Assembly (NCBI RefSeq): GCF_900095025.1
Contig: NZ_FMBK01000002.1
Coordinates: 62,001 to 126,000, forward strand
Length of the DNA: 64,000 nt
Source: Acinetobacter albensis
Lineage (GTDB): Bacteria; Pseudomonadota; Gammaproteobacteria; Pseudomonadales; Moraxellaceae
Direction: 5' to 3'
Part shown: piece by piece, positions 16,733-27,200 of the stretch
How positions within the stretch are numbered: position 1 is the stretch's first letter
How the letters are laid out: each line of letters starts with the position of its first letter
The notes under the pieces: model-generated
What the model was told of the DNA's origin: nothing
The model's input: the letters and a program-made list of their open reading frames with translations, nothing else
Databases searched by the model: none
Translations under genes and position numbers: made by a program

Positions 16733-17572
16733 TTAGTCTTTATGGGTCAATTCTAAAGCACGCTGATAAGCCACTTTCTTTTTTATTCCGGTTAAGTCAG
16801 CTGCTAATTGTGAAGCTGCTTTAACAGACAAATCTTGTAAAAGGCGATTCAGTAATTGATCTAGCTTTTCTTGTTCCATATCTTTTTCTATAGTGGAGCC
16901 GCCCACGACCAACACAATTTCACCTTTTTTCTGGTGATGATCAGATTCAATCCATTCAATTAAATCTGCTAAAGTCATTTTTTTAATGGTTTCAAAGGTT
17001 TTGGTGATTTCTCTTGCAAATCCTACAGGACGATCAGCACCAAAAACCTGTGCCATATCTTTAACCGAATCTAAAATACGATGCGGTGCTTCGTAAAAGA
17101 TTAATGTCTGTGTTTCATCTTTTAATTTTTCTAACTGAATTAAGCGCTGAGATTGTCGTGAAGGTAAAAAGCCTTCAAAACTAAATCGGTCACTGGGTAG
17201 GCCGACAGAACTGAGTGCTGCAATTGCAGCACAAGCACCAGGAACTGGAGTCACTCGAATACCATGTTGTTGTGCAGCACGCACCAGTTTAAAACCCGGA
17301 TCACTAATGAGTGGAGTACCCGCATCACTAATCAAAGCCATGTTTTCGCCGTTAAGCACTCTTTGAATGAGCAGGTCGATTTTATTACTTTCATTGTGTT
17401 CATGACATGCAGTCAAAGGTGTGGAGATATTAAAATGCTTCAAGAGTTGAGCAGATGTGCGCGTATCTTCTGCAGCAATAATACTGACCGATTTTAAAAC
17501 TTCGATGGCACGATAAGTAATGTCATCTAAGTGCCCAATTGGGGTGGCTACAACAAATAATTGAGCACTCAT
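16733..17572 (-). CDS. rsmI: 16S rRNA (cytidine1402-2'-O)-methyltransferase
   Basis: SAM-dependent tetrapyrrole-methylase-fold enzyme that 2'-O-methylates C1402 in the ribosomal P site. Visible motifs: LFVVATPIGHLDDITYRA, AAEDTRTSAQLL, ALISDAGTPLISDPG, VTPVPGACAAIAALSSVGL, FEGFLPSR and FYEAPHRI. 279 residues is normal. It lies near yraN and the BON lipoprotein gene as in the E. coli rsmI-lpoA-yraN-diaA-yraP region, but divergently, and lpoA and diaA are absent here. Confidence 0.95.
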   Translation of the reverse strand: MSAQLFVVATPIGHLDDITYRAIEVLKSVSIIAAEDTRTSAQLLKHFNISTPLTACHEHNESNKIDLLIQRVLNGENMALISDAGTPLISDPGFKLVRAAQQHGIRVTPVPGACAAIAALSSVGLPSDRFSFEGFLPSRQSQRLIQLEKLKDETQTLIFYEAPHRILDSVKDMAQVFGADRPVGFAREITKTFETIKKMTLADLIEWIESDHHQKKGEIVLVVGGSTIEKDMEQEKLDQLLNRLLQDLSVKAASQLAADLTGIKKKVAYQRALELTHKD

Positions 17573-17974
17573 TCGGTTTCTCCAAAATAAAAAAGTCTAA
17601 AATCATAAAAATCTAAATACTAAAAATAGTTACTGGTTTGTGGAGTTAGGTTACACAAACTGAAAGCTGGGTCATTTTACCTGAATTTAGGGGTAGGGCA
17701 TAAGCTTGATTTAGGGTTGAGGTCAGTTGTATGAGTGCTTATTCAGCATTAACTTTCAAAATTGTAGTTAAAACTGTAAATTTAGATTAAAGGGTTAGCT
17801 GTTTAATGGGTTAAGTCCGATAAAATGTAAATAATAAGATTTTTTATTATTTGTGTATAAAATCAAAAAAATCAGTTGCTACAAAGCCCAAATCAAAGCA
17901 TGTGTGACCTATGGTGTGAGCCAGCTTAGATGAAATTTAATAAAAAAATTAATAAAAAATGTGAGTAATTCGCA
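17573..17974. other. Intergenic region between divergent rsmI and yraN
   Basis: About 400 bases without a gene. In Pseudomonas the RNase P RNA gene lies beside rsmI; I looked for its conserved GAGGAAAGTCCGGGC core on both strands and did not find it. The region presumably holds both promoters. Confidence 0.5.
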
Positions 17975-18406
17975 ATGTCAAATGCTATACCAATACATCT
18001 TAATTTAGGCCAATGGGCAGAGAAACAAGCATTAAGTTTTTTACAAACTCAAGGGTTTAGCTTAATTGTAGCGAATTATCATTGTCGTTATGGTGAAATT
18101 GATCTTATTGTGCAAAAAGATCAAGAGATTATTTTTGTTGAAGTAAAAGCGCGATCAAGCACTCAATATGCACAATCGTATGAAACGATTTCGCTTTCAA
18201 AACAAAAGAAAATTATGAAATCGGCATTGTATTTTTTAGAGAATGAACCCCGTTTTTCCGCATTTTATTGTCGTTTTGATGTGATTTGTTTTGATTTTTT
18301 TCAACAATTTGCAAAAAAGATACAGCATGATTTTTCTAAATTCCCTTATGATCAACAATGGATTGAAAATGCTTTTACTTTTGATCAAGAGTTTATTAAT
18401 CTTTGA
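17975..18406 (+). CDS. yraN: YraN family protein (UPF0102), endonuclease-fold
   Basis: 143 residues with the restriction-endonuclease-like core of the family: GQWAEKQALSFLQTQGF, YHCRYGEIDLIVQKD and IIFVEVKARSS, giving the E-x-D-x(n)-EVK catalytic arrangement, then ISLSKQKKI and FDVICF. The biological role is not firmly known. The C-terminus is longer than in the usual 120-residue members (tail after FDFF). It is upstream of the BON gene, with a 65-base gap. Confidence 0.9.
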   Translation: MSNAIPIHLNLGQWAEKQALSFLQTQGFSLIVANYHCRYGEIDLIVQKDQEIIFVEVKARSSTQYAQSYETISLSKQKKIMKSALYFLENEPRFSAFYCRFDVICFDFFQQFAKKIQHDFSKFPYDQQWIENAFTFDQEFINL

Positions 18407-18471
18407 ACAAAATCAGAGCACAAATACTGAAATAAAACCAAATTCAAATTAGAGATGAGGAGTCTTGCTGA

Positions 18472-19155
18472 GTGTTTAACCGTATTGCAATGACGTTACT
18501 GTGTGTAGCAAGTTTATCTGGTTGTGCGAGTTTCATCTCGAGTGGCACAGGGTCATCACCAGTAGGTACAGAAAGTGGTGTTCGTTCACTTGGACAAGTC
18601 TTTATTGATTCTTCGATAGAACGGACTGCTAAAATAAATTTATATAAATTGGATGCGCGTTTCAAACAAGCTCGTGTAAATATTGAAAGTTTTCATGGAA
18701 ATGTTTTACTGACAGGACAAGTACCTGATGCCCATTTAAAGCAGTTGGCTGAAGATAACGTGCGGGCTATGACGGATGTCAAAACTGTACATAATTACAT
18801 TACCGTGGGTAATCAGATTGGTTATAGCACGATTATGCAAGACACTACGGTCACTGCAAATACGCGTGGCTTGATTATGAAGGCGACTGTGGTTTCAGAC
18901 AGTAAAGTACGTATTCATACTGAAGATGGTATTTTATATGTGATGGGGCGTTTGAATAATGCCGAAATTACTGATCTGAATCAGGTGTTGGCACAGGTTG
19001 GAAATGTGACCAAAATTATTACTCTGATTGATAATATTGAACAATCACGCAGCCTGACGTCAAGCTTTAGTAGCCCACTGGTAAGCGCACAACCGACTGA
19101 GCAAACACCAGTGGCGATTGATCCTGATCAAGTTGAGCCTATAAATGCTCAGTAA
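18472..19155 (+). CDS. BON-domain outer-membrane lipoprotein (YraP/DolP-like)
   Basis: 227 residues. A signal peptide ends in a lipobox (LSGC, Cys18), then two BON domains: the first near residues 50-110 (KARFKQ...VLLTGQVPDAHLKQLAED), the second near 125-190 (VHIHTEDGILYVMGRLNNAE-like). This is the YraP/DolP layout, an envelope-integrity lipoprotein. The start is a GTG with GATGAGGAG upstream. It overlaps the next gene by 11 bases. The protein is longer than E. coli DolP, with a Pro/Gln-rich tail. Confidence 0.85.
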   Translation: MFNRIAMTLLCVASLSGCASFISSGTGSSPVGTESGVRSLGQVFIDSSIERTAKINLYKLDARFKQARVNIESFHGNVLLTGQVPDAHLKQLAEDNVRAMTDVKTVHNYITVGNQIGYSTIMQDTTVTANTRGLIMKATVVSDSKVRIHTEDGILYVMGRLNNAEITDLNQVLAQVGNVTKIITLIDNIEQSRSLTSSFSSPLVSAQPTEQTPVAIDPDQVEPINAQ

Positions 19156-20032
19156 GATGGCCCAATCTGTAAAATATAGTTTAAATCAAAAAATCGTAAG
19201 GGCGAAGTCAGCTTGTCAGGATTTTCGCCTTCACGATTTTGGTAGTTATGCCTTAAACCGTTTAACTCCACGCACAGGATATACGCTACACAAGAATATC
19301 GCTTACGGTTTAAAAGCCAGACAACGTCTCGATATTTTTTGTAGCACTAGGCCACGCTCACAACGGCCATTGATTGTCTTTGTTCATGGCGGCGCATGGC
19401 TACATGGAGATAAAAAAGACTATCGCTTTGTTGGTGAGGCTTTTGCCAAGGAAGGATATGACGTTGCGATTATCAATTATCATCTTGCACCAGAATATAT
19501 TTTTCCCAGTTATATTGATGATTTGAGTCTAGCACTGAATTATTTAACTCAACATCAATTGAAATTAAAGATTCAGGCTGAACAAATTATTTTGATGGGG
19601 CATTCGGCAGGGGCATTTAATATCATGTCTGCGCTGTATCATCCGCAGCCTTATAGTTTAAAATCCCGTGAAAAAATTCGTGCTGTGGTCGGTTTATGTG
19701 GGCCCTATCATTTTGATTATAAGGATGATCCTTTATGCGCAGATGCATTTGATCAGTCGGTCTCTTATCAGCATGTGATGCCTTATTATTTTGTTGAACC
19801 TAATAACATCAAGCACTATCTGTTTACAGCATCCAATGATCAGGTTGTAGCAAAAACTAATGCAATTGATTTTGATCATATTTTGAAGAAAAAAGGCAAT
19901 CATAGTCAAATGATTAGCATTCCTAGAACAGGGCATATTTCGATTCTAGGATCGGTTTCAAGCCTTTTTAGTCGTTACTTTCAAACTAAAAAACAGATTT
20001 TACATGTATTAAATGAAGCGCTAGATAATTAA
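19145..20032 (+). CDS. Alpha/beta hydrolase, esterase/lipase-like
   Basis: 295 residues. Oxyanion-hole motif VFVHGGAWLHGDKKDY, nucleophile elbow GHSAGAFN, and a late His in RTGHISILG; the acid is probably the Asp in NDQVVAKT. This is the hormone-sensitive-lipase/carboxylesterase type. The substrate is unknown. The start overlaps the end of the BON gene, suggesting coupled expression; a second in-frame ATG at 19157 is possible. It converges on nudC with one base between stop codons. Confidence 0.82.
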   Translation: MLSKMAQSVKYSLNQKIVRAKSACQDFRLHDFGSYALNRLTPRTGYTLHKNIAYGLKARQRLDIFCSTRPRSQRPLIVFVHGGAWLHGDKKDYRFVGEAFAKEGYDVAIINYHLAPEYIFPSYIDDLSLALNYLTQHQLKLKIQAEQIILMGHSAGAFNIMSALYHPQPYSLKSREKIRAVVGLCGPYHFDYKDDPLCADAFDQSVSYQHVMPYYFVEPNNIKHYLFTASNDQVVAKTNAIDFDHILKKKGNHSQMISIPRTGHISILGSVSSLFSRYFQTKKQILHVLNEALDN

Positions 20033-20033
20033 T

Positions 20034-20807
20034 TTATAACCATTTTTGAGTGTCGTCAGCGACGGGAGTGCCTTCGATGACATGTTTAATCATGGCATAG
20101 GCGATACTGCCTTTGAATGGAATTTCAGGCAGTTGATCAAATTTAAAAAATTCTGCATCGCTAATTTCTTCTTCTTGCAGCTCAATTTCCCCAGAAGCAT
20201 ACTCTGCACGAAAAGCCAGCATTAAATTGCTCGGGAAAGGCCACGGTTGACTGGCCAAATATTGAATATTTTTTACTTTTAATCCCACTTCTTCTAAAGT
20301 TTCCCGGCGCACAGCTTCTTCTAGTGTTTCACCCACTTCGACAAAACCTGCAATCAAGCCATACATGTTGGTTTTATTTTTTGCATTTTTAGCCAGTAAT
20401 ATTTCATCATTGCCACGAGTAATAATAGTAATCACACAAGGTTGCACACGAGGATATTGATGATAACGGCAGCTAGGGCAAATCATGGCATATTCAGAAG
20501 GATGAATATGGGTTTGATGTCCACAATGACTACAGAATTTATGATTTTTACGCCATTCTAAAAGCTGAATAGCACGACTGGCATGTTCGAATTGTTGCGT
20601 GTTCCAAAGCGTTAATAGCTGTCGTATGGGAACCAATTGTAATCCTGTAGGAATAGGCTCATCTTCAAGCAGATCACGGGCAATCACTCGATCACCCGTA
20701 TTCATTTGAAGGTCACTTGCTAAACTTTCAACTCGAGGTAGTTGAAAATGGTGATCCACTAAAAGTTGTTGTTGATGGAAAATATAAGCAAGTGATAATT
20801 CAGACAT
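20034..20807 (-). CDS. nudC: NAD(+) / NAD-capped RNA pyrophosphatase NudC
   Basis: 257 residues. A zinc ribbon CSHCGHQTHI...CPSC precedes the Nudix box GFVEVGETLEEAVRRETLEE continuing VGL, followed by the NudC signature SQPWPFPSNLM. It hydrolyses NADH/NAD and removes NAD caps from RNA. Its ATG overlaps the stop codon of the upstream gene by one base (TAATG), so translation is probably coupled. Confidence 0.95.
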   Translation of the reverse strand: MSELSLAYIFHQQQLLVDHHFQLPRVESLASDLQMNTGDRVIARDLLEDEPIPTGLQLVPIRQLLTLWNTQQFEHASRAIQLLEWRKNHKFCSHCGHQTHIHPSEYAMICPSCRYHQYPRVQPCVITIITRGNDEILLAKNAKNKTNMYGLIAGFVEVGETLEEAVRRETLEEVGLKVKNIQYLASQPWPFPSNLMLAFRAEYASGEIELQEEEISDAEFFKFDQLPEIPFKGSIAYAMIKHVIEGTPVADDTQKWL

Positions 20808-22453
20808 TAGGCCACTATTTTTTTCAGGTTTTCACTACTTTTCAATGCTACATTAAACATGGCTTGTAATACAGGTTGTTTGTATTTTAAATTGTCAATC
20901 ATCATGTCGGCACTGGCTAATGTATCGAGTATTTGATTAATCTGTTCAGGTTCAATATTCGTTGAGCTTTCAGATTGCTGCTGAATAAATTTAGCTGCTG
21001 TCTGAATGGCCATATACCCAGTTTCTGCATTTAAGAATATTATTGCGCCTGCAATTTCACAGAGTTGAGTTGGGGTGTTTTGCAACAGTGTTAAATCTTT
21101 ATCTTGTAAATAATGAACTAAATTTTGGCTACAAAGCTCAATCACTGCTTTAGTTTCGTTGAGTAAAGCAACATGTGCCTCATCCAAACGATCTAAAGAA
21201 ATATTCATGTTATTTACACGCAGTTGTAAACGGCTTGATGTGTAATGGCGCTCTAATATTCCAATTGAATTCATTGCAGATAAAATACAATTCATTAATT
21301 GTTGTGCAAAATTTTCATTTTTAAGGACTTCAGCATTACTTAATAGGCTTGCCTGACGCGATAAGTCGTGATGTGCTTCATTGAGGTTCAGCACTTTGAA
21401 AATATTGGCTAGATTGGTGAGTTTGTCTTGTAGCTCTTGAGTTTTTTCAGGCGACATATTTTGATAGTTAAATTCGATATCATTACGTACTTGATGCATT
21501 TCTGTGGTTACAAGTTCACTAATGGTATGGATGGTATCCAAGTCTGGGCCATATAAATGACGGCTAAACACTTGTAATTGGGTATCGGTAAGGTGATCTT
21601 CAGCGATATTAAGTTGACTGCGAATCTGTTGAGCTACGTTATCTTCCTGACTGATACATAAACTTAAAATGTTGGCCATATCGCTCATAGTGGCATTAAA
21701 ACGCTCAGGTGCATTGAAATAGTGTGCCATATTTCTTTCAATACTAATCAGTGTACGTAAACGTGGATCATTTAGCAGTAATTGATCAATTTGATTGAAT
21801 GCAACATGAACCAGTCTCCAATATTGCTTGCTGATTGTGGTGTCGGACAAACCTGCTAAATAGGCACCGACCAGTTTAATTGCTTGAATATCAAATTCAG
21901 TTTCTTGTTGTTTGAGCAATTTGTTCAAAGATAATTTATATAAACGATGAACATACTCAGATTTTTCTAATGTGGGTGCTACAGGTAATTGAAAATCAGG
22001 GCTTAGAAAATTGAGCAAGGCTTCAATATGCTGACCTTCTGAGGTAAGCGGTTTAGCCAAAGCCATTTCTAGACGATTGAGTGTATCGAGTAAGAATTGT
22101 GGAATTTGTACTTCACGTAGACAAATAAACTCAATATAACGCTTTAGCATAGTGGTACCTTCACTTAAGGCAATCACTTCTTGAGTATTGATTTGCGTCG
22201 GGTGTTGCATGATTTTACGCATTAACTCGGCAGAATACTCAGCGATTTTAGCCAAATTCGGCATATCAATCAGGGCAAGCACATGTGCGCATTGCTCAAA
22301 CTGATTGAGTGCATCATCAATACCAAAAGGTAAAACTTGGTCTTCTGCTAAGCTACTTACCGCTGATTCGACTAATTTAATTGAGTTATCAACCTCATTT
22401 TTTATTATCAGCAATGCAGTCGGGTCAAAATGAATAGAGGTTTGGTAAGACAT
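20807..22453 (-). CDS. Helical protein resembling the N-terminal part of ChpA-type hybrid histidine kinase
   Basis: 548 residues, nearly all predicted helix, no signal peptide or membrane segment. The N-terminus (a helix pattern LLIIKNEVDNSIKLVE then a block with HVLALIDMPNLAKIAEYSAEL) resembles the degenerate phosphotransfer-like bundles that open Pseudomonas ChpA (QGTLQMVEFYGAALLAEEME-type). A canonical HPt histidine motif, a CheA catalytic core and a receiver domain are all absent. A link to type IV pilus chemosensory signalling is inference. It is translationally coupled to nudC. Confidence 0.6.
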   Translation of the reverse strand: MSYQTSIHFDPTALLIIKNEVDNSIKLVESAVSSLAEDQVLPFGIDDALNQFEQCAHVLALIDMPNLAKIAEYSAELMRKIMQHPTQINTQEVIALSEGTTMLKRYIEFICLREVQIPQFLLDTLNRLEMALAKPLTSEGQHIEALLNFLSPDFQLPVAPTLEKSEYVHRLYKLSLNKLLKQQETEFDIQAIKLVGAYLAGLSDTTISKQYWRLVHVAFNQIDQLLLNDPRLRTLISIERNMAHYFNAPERFNATMSDMANILSLCISQEDNVAQQIRSQLNIAEDHLTDTQLQVFSRHLYGPDLDTIHTISELVTTEMHQVRNDIEFNYQNMSPEKTQELQDKLTNLANIFKVLNLNEAHHDLSRQASLLSNAEVLKNENFAQQLMNCILSAMNSIGILERHYTSSRLQLRVNNMNISLDRLDEAHVALLNETKAVIELCSQNLVHYLQDKDLTLLQNTPTQLCEIAGAIIFLNAETGYMAIQTAAKFIQQQSESSTNIEPEQINQILDTLASADMMIDNLKYKQPVLQAMFNVALKSSENLKKIVA

Positions 22454-22579
22454 TGATCTGCACCTTTCCTAGTGTTTTATCTGATTATGAGCAGCCAATT
22501 AAGGGCGAAATTTCTTTATGTCTAACTATAGCGTAACTGCTAAATGTTTAAATACAAAAAACCTCTAAAAATGTAGATT

Positions 22580-23980
22580 TTATTTTGTAAAAAGACAAGC
22601 TGTTCCATGTTTTTCTTCAAATTGTTTGACCCACATCTCATGTTCTTCAAGTTCTTGTTCAGAAGGATAAATAACAGGAAGCTCTAAAATAGGCAGGTTT
22701 TCACGTGCATTTTGAGCGTCACGTTGCTCACTTTCACTCAAGCTATCCATATCGAATGCAACTTGACCACCTGTCATGGCCAAATAAACATCAGCTAAAA
22801 TTTCAGCATCGAGTAAGGCACCATGGAAGGTACGATCTCGTTGAGGAATTTCATAGCGACGCACTAAGGCATCAAGCGAGTTTTTTTGCCCTGGATGCTT
22901 ATTTTTTGCCATGGCCAAGGTGTCGGTCACTTCACAGACCTCTGATAAGCGCGAAAATCCAGCGCGCTTAAATTCCATGTTTAAGAAGTTCATATCAAAG
23001 GTGGCATTATGCGCAATAATTTCGGCACCTTTTAAATACTCAAAAAGAACCTCGGCAATTTCTGCATATACGGGTTTATCTTTTAAAAAAGCATCTGAAA
23101 TACCATGAATATTTTCAGAGTCACCCACTGGTTTTTGTGGATTAATATAAATATGAATCGAGCTACCAGTAAGTTTGCGATTCACCATTTCAATGGCGCC
23201 AACTTCGACAATCCGATCGCTGTCCTGAAAATAAAAACCGGTGGTTTCAGTGTCTAGAATAAGTTGTCGTGGTCCATAAACCTGTTTTGTTCGAGGGGTG
23301 ATCACAATATGTGGGTGTGTTGTGCTTGATTCAGGCACAGCAACAGAGGCTAAGGTGCTGGCTTGATTATTCGTTTCAGTGGAGAAATTTTCATTTTCAA
23401 TATGTGCTGACTCCATTCCATCTAAAACTTCACTTTCATCCTGCACATTAGATTCCATTGAGTCGAAGCCGAATGGGTCATCGAGAAGCCAATCTTTTTC
23501 ATCTTTTTTTTTATCATTTGAACTTTTGTCTGCTTTCAATGCGAGATTTTTCATTGAGGCTAAAGTTTGGTCTGCACCAAGGTTGGCCAGTTGATCGGCC
23601 ATTTCATTGCCTGCATGACCTGCATGTCCTTTAATCCAGTTCCATTCAATTTCACGACCTTGGCAGGTTGCATCCAACAGTTTCCAAAGATCGGGGTTTT
23701 TAACATCTTTCCAGTTTTTCTTTTTCCAGCCATGAATCCATTCAGTTATCCCTTGTTTAACATAATTAGAATCTGTCCAGATAATCAGTTTGGCATCGGT
23801 TGGGCAAAACTTAACGCCTTCAATCGCAGCAGTGAGTTCCATCCGATTATTGGTGGTATCAGGTTCACCACCAAAAATTTTATGCTCTTCCGATTCAGTA
23901 ATAATATAAGCACCCCAACCGCCTAAACCAGGATTCCCCCGACAAGCGCCATCGACATAAAGAGTGATTGTTTGAGCCAT
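22580..23980 (-). CDS. rnhA-dnaQ: Fused RNase HI - DNA polymerase III epsilon subunit
   Basis: One 466-residue frame encodes two enzymes. Residues 1-150 are RNase HI with all four carboxylates: YVDGACRGNPG, NNRMELTAAIEG, WTDSNYVKQG and GNEMADQLAN. A Ser/Glu-rich linker spans about 155-235. Residues from about 238 are the DEDDh proofreading exonuclease: LDTETTGF, IIAHNATFDMNFL and HGALLDAEILADVY, then a MTGGQVAFDM segment where E. coli epsilon has its clamp-binding motif. In Pseudomonas the genes are adjacent but separate. The fusion would place RNA-primer or R-loop removal on the replisome; that consequence is inference. Confidence 0.95.
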   Translation of the reverse strand: MAQTITLYVDGACRGNPGLGGWGAYIITESEEHKIFGGEPDTTNNRMELTAAIEGVKFCPTDAKLIIWTDSNYVKQGITEWIHGWKKKNWKDVKNPDLWKLLDATCQGREIEWNWIKGHAGHAGNEMADQLANLGADQTLASMKNLALKADKSSNDKKKDEKDWLLDDPFGFDSMESNVQDESEVLDGMESAHIENENFSTETNNQASTLASVAVPESSTTHPHIVITPRTKQVYGPRQLILDTETTGFYFQDSDRIVEVGAIEMVNRKLTGSSIHIYINPQKPVGDSENIHGISDAFLKDKPVYAEIAEVLFEYLKGAEIIAHNATFDMNFLNMEFKRAGFSRLSEVCEVTDTLAMAKNKHPGQKNSLDALVRRYEIPQRDRTFHGALLDAEILADVYLAMTGGQVAFDMDSLSESEQRDAQNARENLPILELPVIYPSEQELEEHEMWVKQFEEKHGTACLFTK

Positions 23981-24203
23981 AAAACCAAATCCGAAGCAGT
24001 AAAAAGAGAATTAATTTGAATGTACTAAAGACTGTATTGTATAACGCAATTACACTGTCGTATTGCATAACCTGATTATTTTTTAATTTCTTGTAACATA
24101 TATACTGAAATAGCATTAAATTATTGCCTTGTGTCTGTCACATGCTTCACTACAATGTCAGTTCTAAAAAATAAATTTTATACGAGTTGTTTGGATATCT
24201 TTT

Positions 24204-27200
24204 ATGTATAAACCAACCGCGATTTTGTTGCAGCCTTCATTTCCTCATTTTTTTAAAATAACTGTCTTGGGGTCAGCGCTTGCTGCTTTGGGTCTGACTG
24301 GCTGTTCTTCGAGCCAAAGTGCAACCCAAAGTTCAAAATCGAACATGGTTGGTTCAGGCTATTTAGATGCGAATAGTTTGGACTCATTGGAAGATTTACT
24401 TTCCGCAACAGATATGCGTGCGGTAGAAGGTGATCGTCTATTAATTTTAAAACACGGTGATGTGTGGAAACGCATGACGGTGGGTTTTAAAATGGATCAA
24501 ACCCATTGGGATTCGCGTATTGAAGCGCAGCGTGGGTGGTTTATTTCGCGTCAACCCTATTTAGATCGTTTAAGTGCTCGTGCGTCTCGCTATCTTTATC
24601 ACACCGTTAAAGAGGCAGAACGTCGTGGTTTACCGACTGAACTGGCATTGTTACCCATTATTGAAAGCTCTTACGATCCTGCCGCGACCAGCAGCGCTGC
24701 CGCAGCAGGGATGTGGCAGTTTATTCCAAGTACAGGACGTATCTATGGTTTAAAGCAAACCAGTTTGTATGATGGTCGTCGTGATGTAGTGGAATCAACG
24801 CGTGCCGCCTATGAGTTTTTAGGAAGTTTATACAATCAATTTGGTTCATGGGAATTGGCCTTGGCTGCCTATAATGCGGGTCCAGGACGTATTCAACAGG
24901 CGATTAACCGCAACAAAGCAGCAGGTTTGCCAACGGATTACTGGTCACTTAAACTGCCTCAAGAAACGATGAATTATGTACCACGTTTTTTAGCAGTTGC
25001 ACAAATTATTAAAAATCCAAATGCTTATGGTGTGTCACTACCCCCGATTGCCAATCGTCCACATTTTAGAGAAATTGCTGTTGGACCAGTCAATTTAAAT
25101 GAAATTGCTTCAATCACGGGTTTAAGTCGTGCTGAATTGTATCAGTTGAATCCGGGACATCGAGGAGATCAAATTGATAGCCAAAGCCCAATGCGGATTA
25201 TTATTCCTGCCGATTTAAGTCCATCAATCGATGCACGAATCAAAAAATTATCACCGAATTCTGGCGGTTTATGGGCCAACACAGCTAAACCATTTACGCC
25301 TGAAAAATCTAATCCTCCCACTTTAAATACACAACAGATTACACCTGCTAAAACAGCTCCCCCTGCATTGAAGTCAAATACTACTGTAGTTACAACGGCT
25401 TCAAAGACACCTACAGCGTCTAATCCAGTACTTGCAGCAGTATCAAAATCTAAATCAACCCCTCAAGGTTCGGCAGCTTTAGCTTCTTTTGCTGCGAATA
25501 GTGATATTCCTAGTGCGCCACGTATTCCTGTTGCCGTGAATCAAGTTGCAAATGTGAAACCTATATCTGTAGAACCTGCATTGTCTGCGGCTGAACGGGA
25601 ACAAATTTTGGCTGCTGTCAAAGCGGAAGGCGAAAATAAAACGGTAGAACAAGTTTTACAGCCCGTCGCCAGTAAAGCAGAACAAGAAAAGGTGGTGGAG
25701 GAGCTAAAAGCACTAGCACCTCAAGGTACAGAAATTGTTGATCCATTTGACGGTAAAATTAAATTAACTGCTATTCAGACCAGTCAGTCGATTGCAGAAC
25801 AACAAGGTAAAGAATTAACCAGAGGATTTGCATATCCAAAAGGGGTAGCTGAAAATACCCGTGCCGATTCTGAAGAAGCCAAACGGAACCAAGGTAAAAA
25901 TTACGTTAGAACTGATTCAGAAGTCGTGGTCAGTCCTCCTAAAGGTAAACGCAGTACCTATACAGTGTTACCGGGTGATACTTTAGCCGTGATTGCAATG
26001 AAGAATGGTTTGAACTGGCGTGATGTAGCAAAGTGGAATCAGATTGATCCGAAATCTCCTTTGTTTGTGGGAACCAGTATTTATTTATATGACGCAAAAC
26101 CGCAAAATACAGAGACATCTACTCCTGTAAAATCAAAAGCTGAAAGCTATGTGGTGCAGGCAAATGATAACTTGACAGGGGTGGCAAGTCAGTTTGGGCT
26201 TTCGGTGAAACAATTGGCCGATTACAATAATTTATCGCTAAACAGTGGTTTACGTGTAGGGCAAAAACTCAATTTAAAGGAAACTGTTCAAACTTCACCT
26301 AGTATCTCAGACACACAAGTGGCGCGTTCTAATGCTGTGTCTAAAATCAAGACTAAACCGTATGTAGTAAAACGTGGTGAGTATTTAAAATTGATTGCGG
26401 AGCGTTATGCTTTGTCAAATCAAGAGTTGGCCGATTTAACCACAGGTTTAACTTCGAGCAGTAGCCTTTTAATGGGGCAAAAAATTAATGTTCCTCTTCA
26501 AACTATCGAGTCTAAATCGGACAATCAGTCCAATGAAAAAATTAGCTCTAAAATAGACAATGTGAGTGTTGAACCGACTTATAAAGTTGAAAATTATCAA
26601 GTACAGCGCGGTGATACGTTAACCAGTATCGCGCTGCAATCGAAAATTTCGTTAACGGAGTTGGCTGAGTTAAATAAAATTTCGAATACTGGCGGCTTAC
26701 GTTTAGGGCAGGTGATTAAAATTCCAGCAGGATCAACTGTTCCAGAAACGTATACAGTCCAGTCAGGAGATAGCCTATCTGTTATTTCTGCCAAATATAA
26801 TGTGGGTATGGACTATATTGCGAATCTGAATGGTATCAGTCGTACTACAGGTTTACGGGTAGGGCAACGTCTCAAACTCACAGGGGAAGAAACAGCATCA
26901 ACTCTTAAAGATGCTAATGTTGAAAAATCCAATACACAAAAAAATAGTGATATTCATTTGGTTAAATCGGGTGAAACACTCAGCAGTATTGCCAAAAAAT
27001 ATCATTTACAGTTGAATTATCTTGCCGAGTTAAATGATTTATCTCGCACTGCAAATGTACGTGTTGGACAGCGTTTAAAAGTTGAAGGTGAAGCGGATCA
27101 AGCAGAGACCAAGTCAGAAGTAAAAACGGCCAAAACCTCAAAAAATTCGAAAAATACAGATGCTTATACGGTGAAATCGGGTGAGTCTCTCAATGTGATT

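Noticed and set aside
17573..17974. RNase P RNA gene beside rsmI, as in Pseudomonas
   Set aside because: The conserved RNase P core motifs were not found on either strand.
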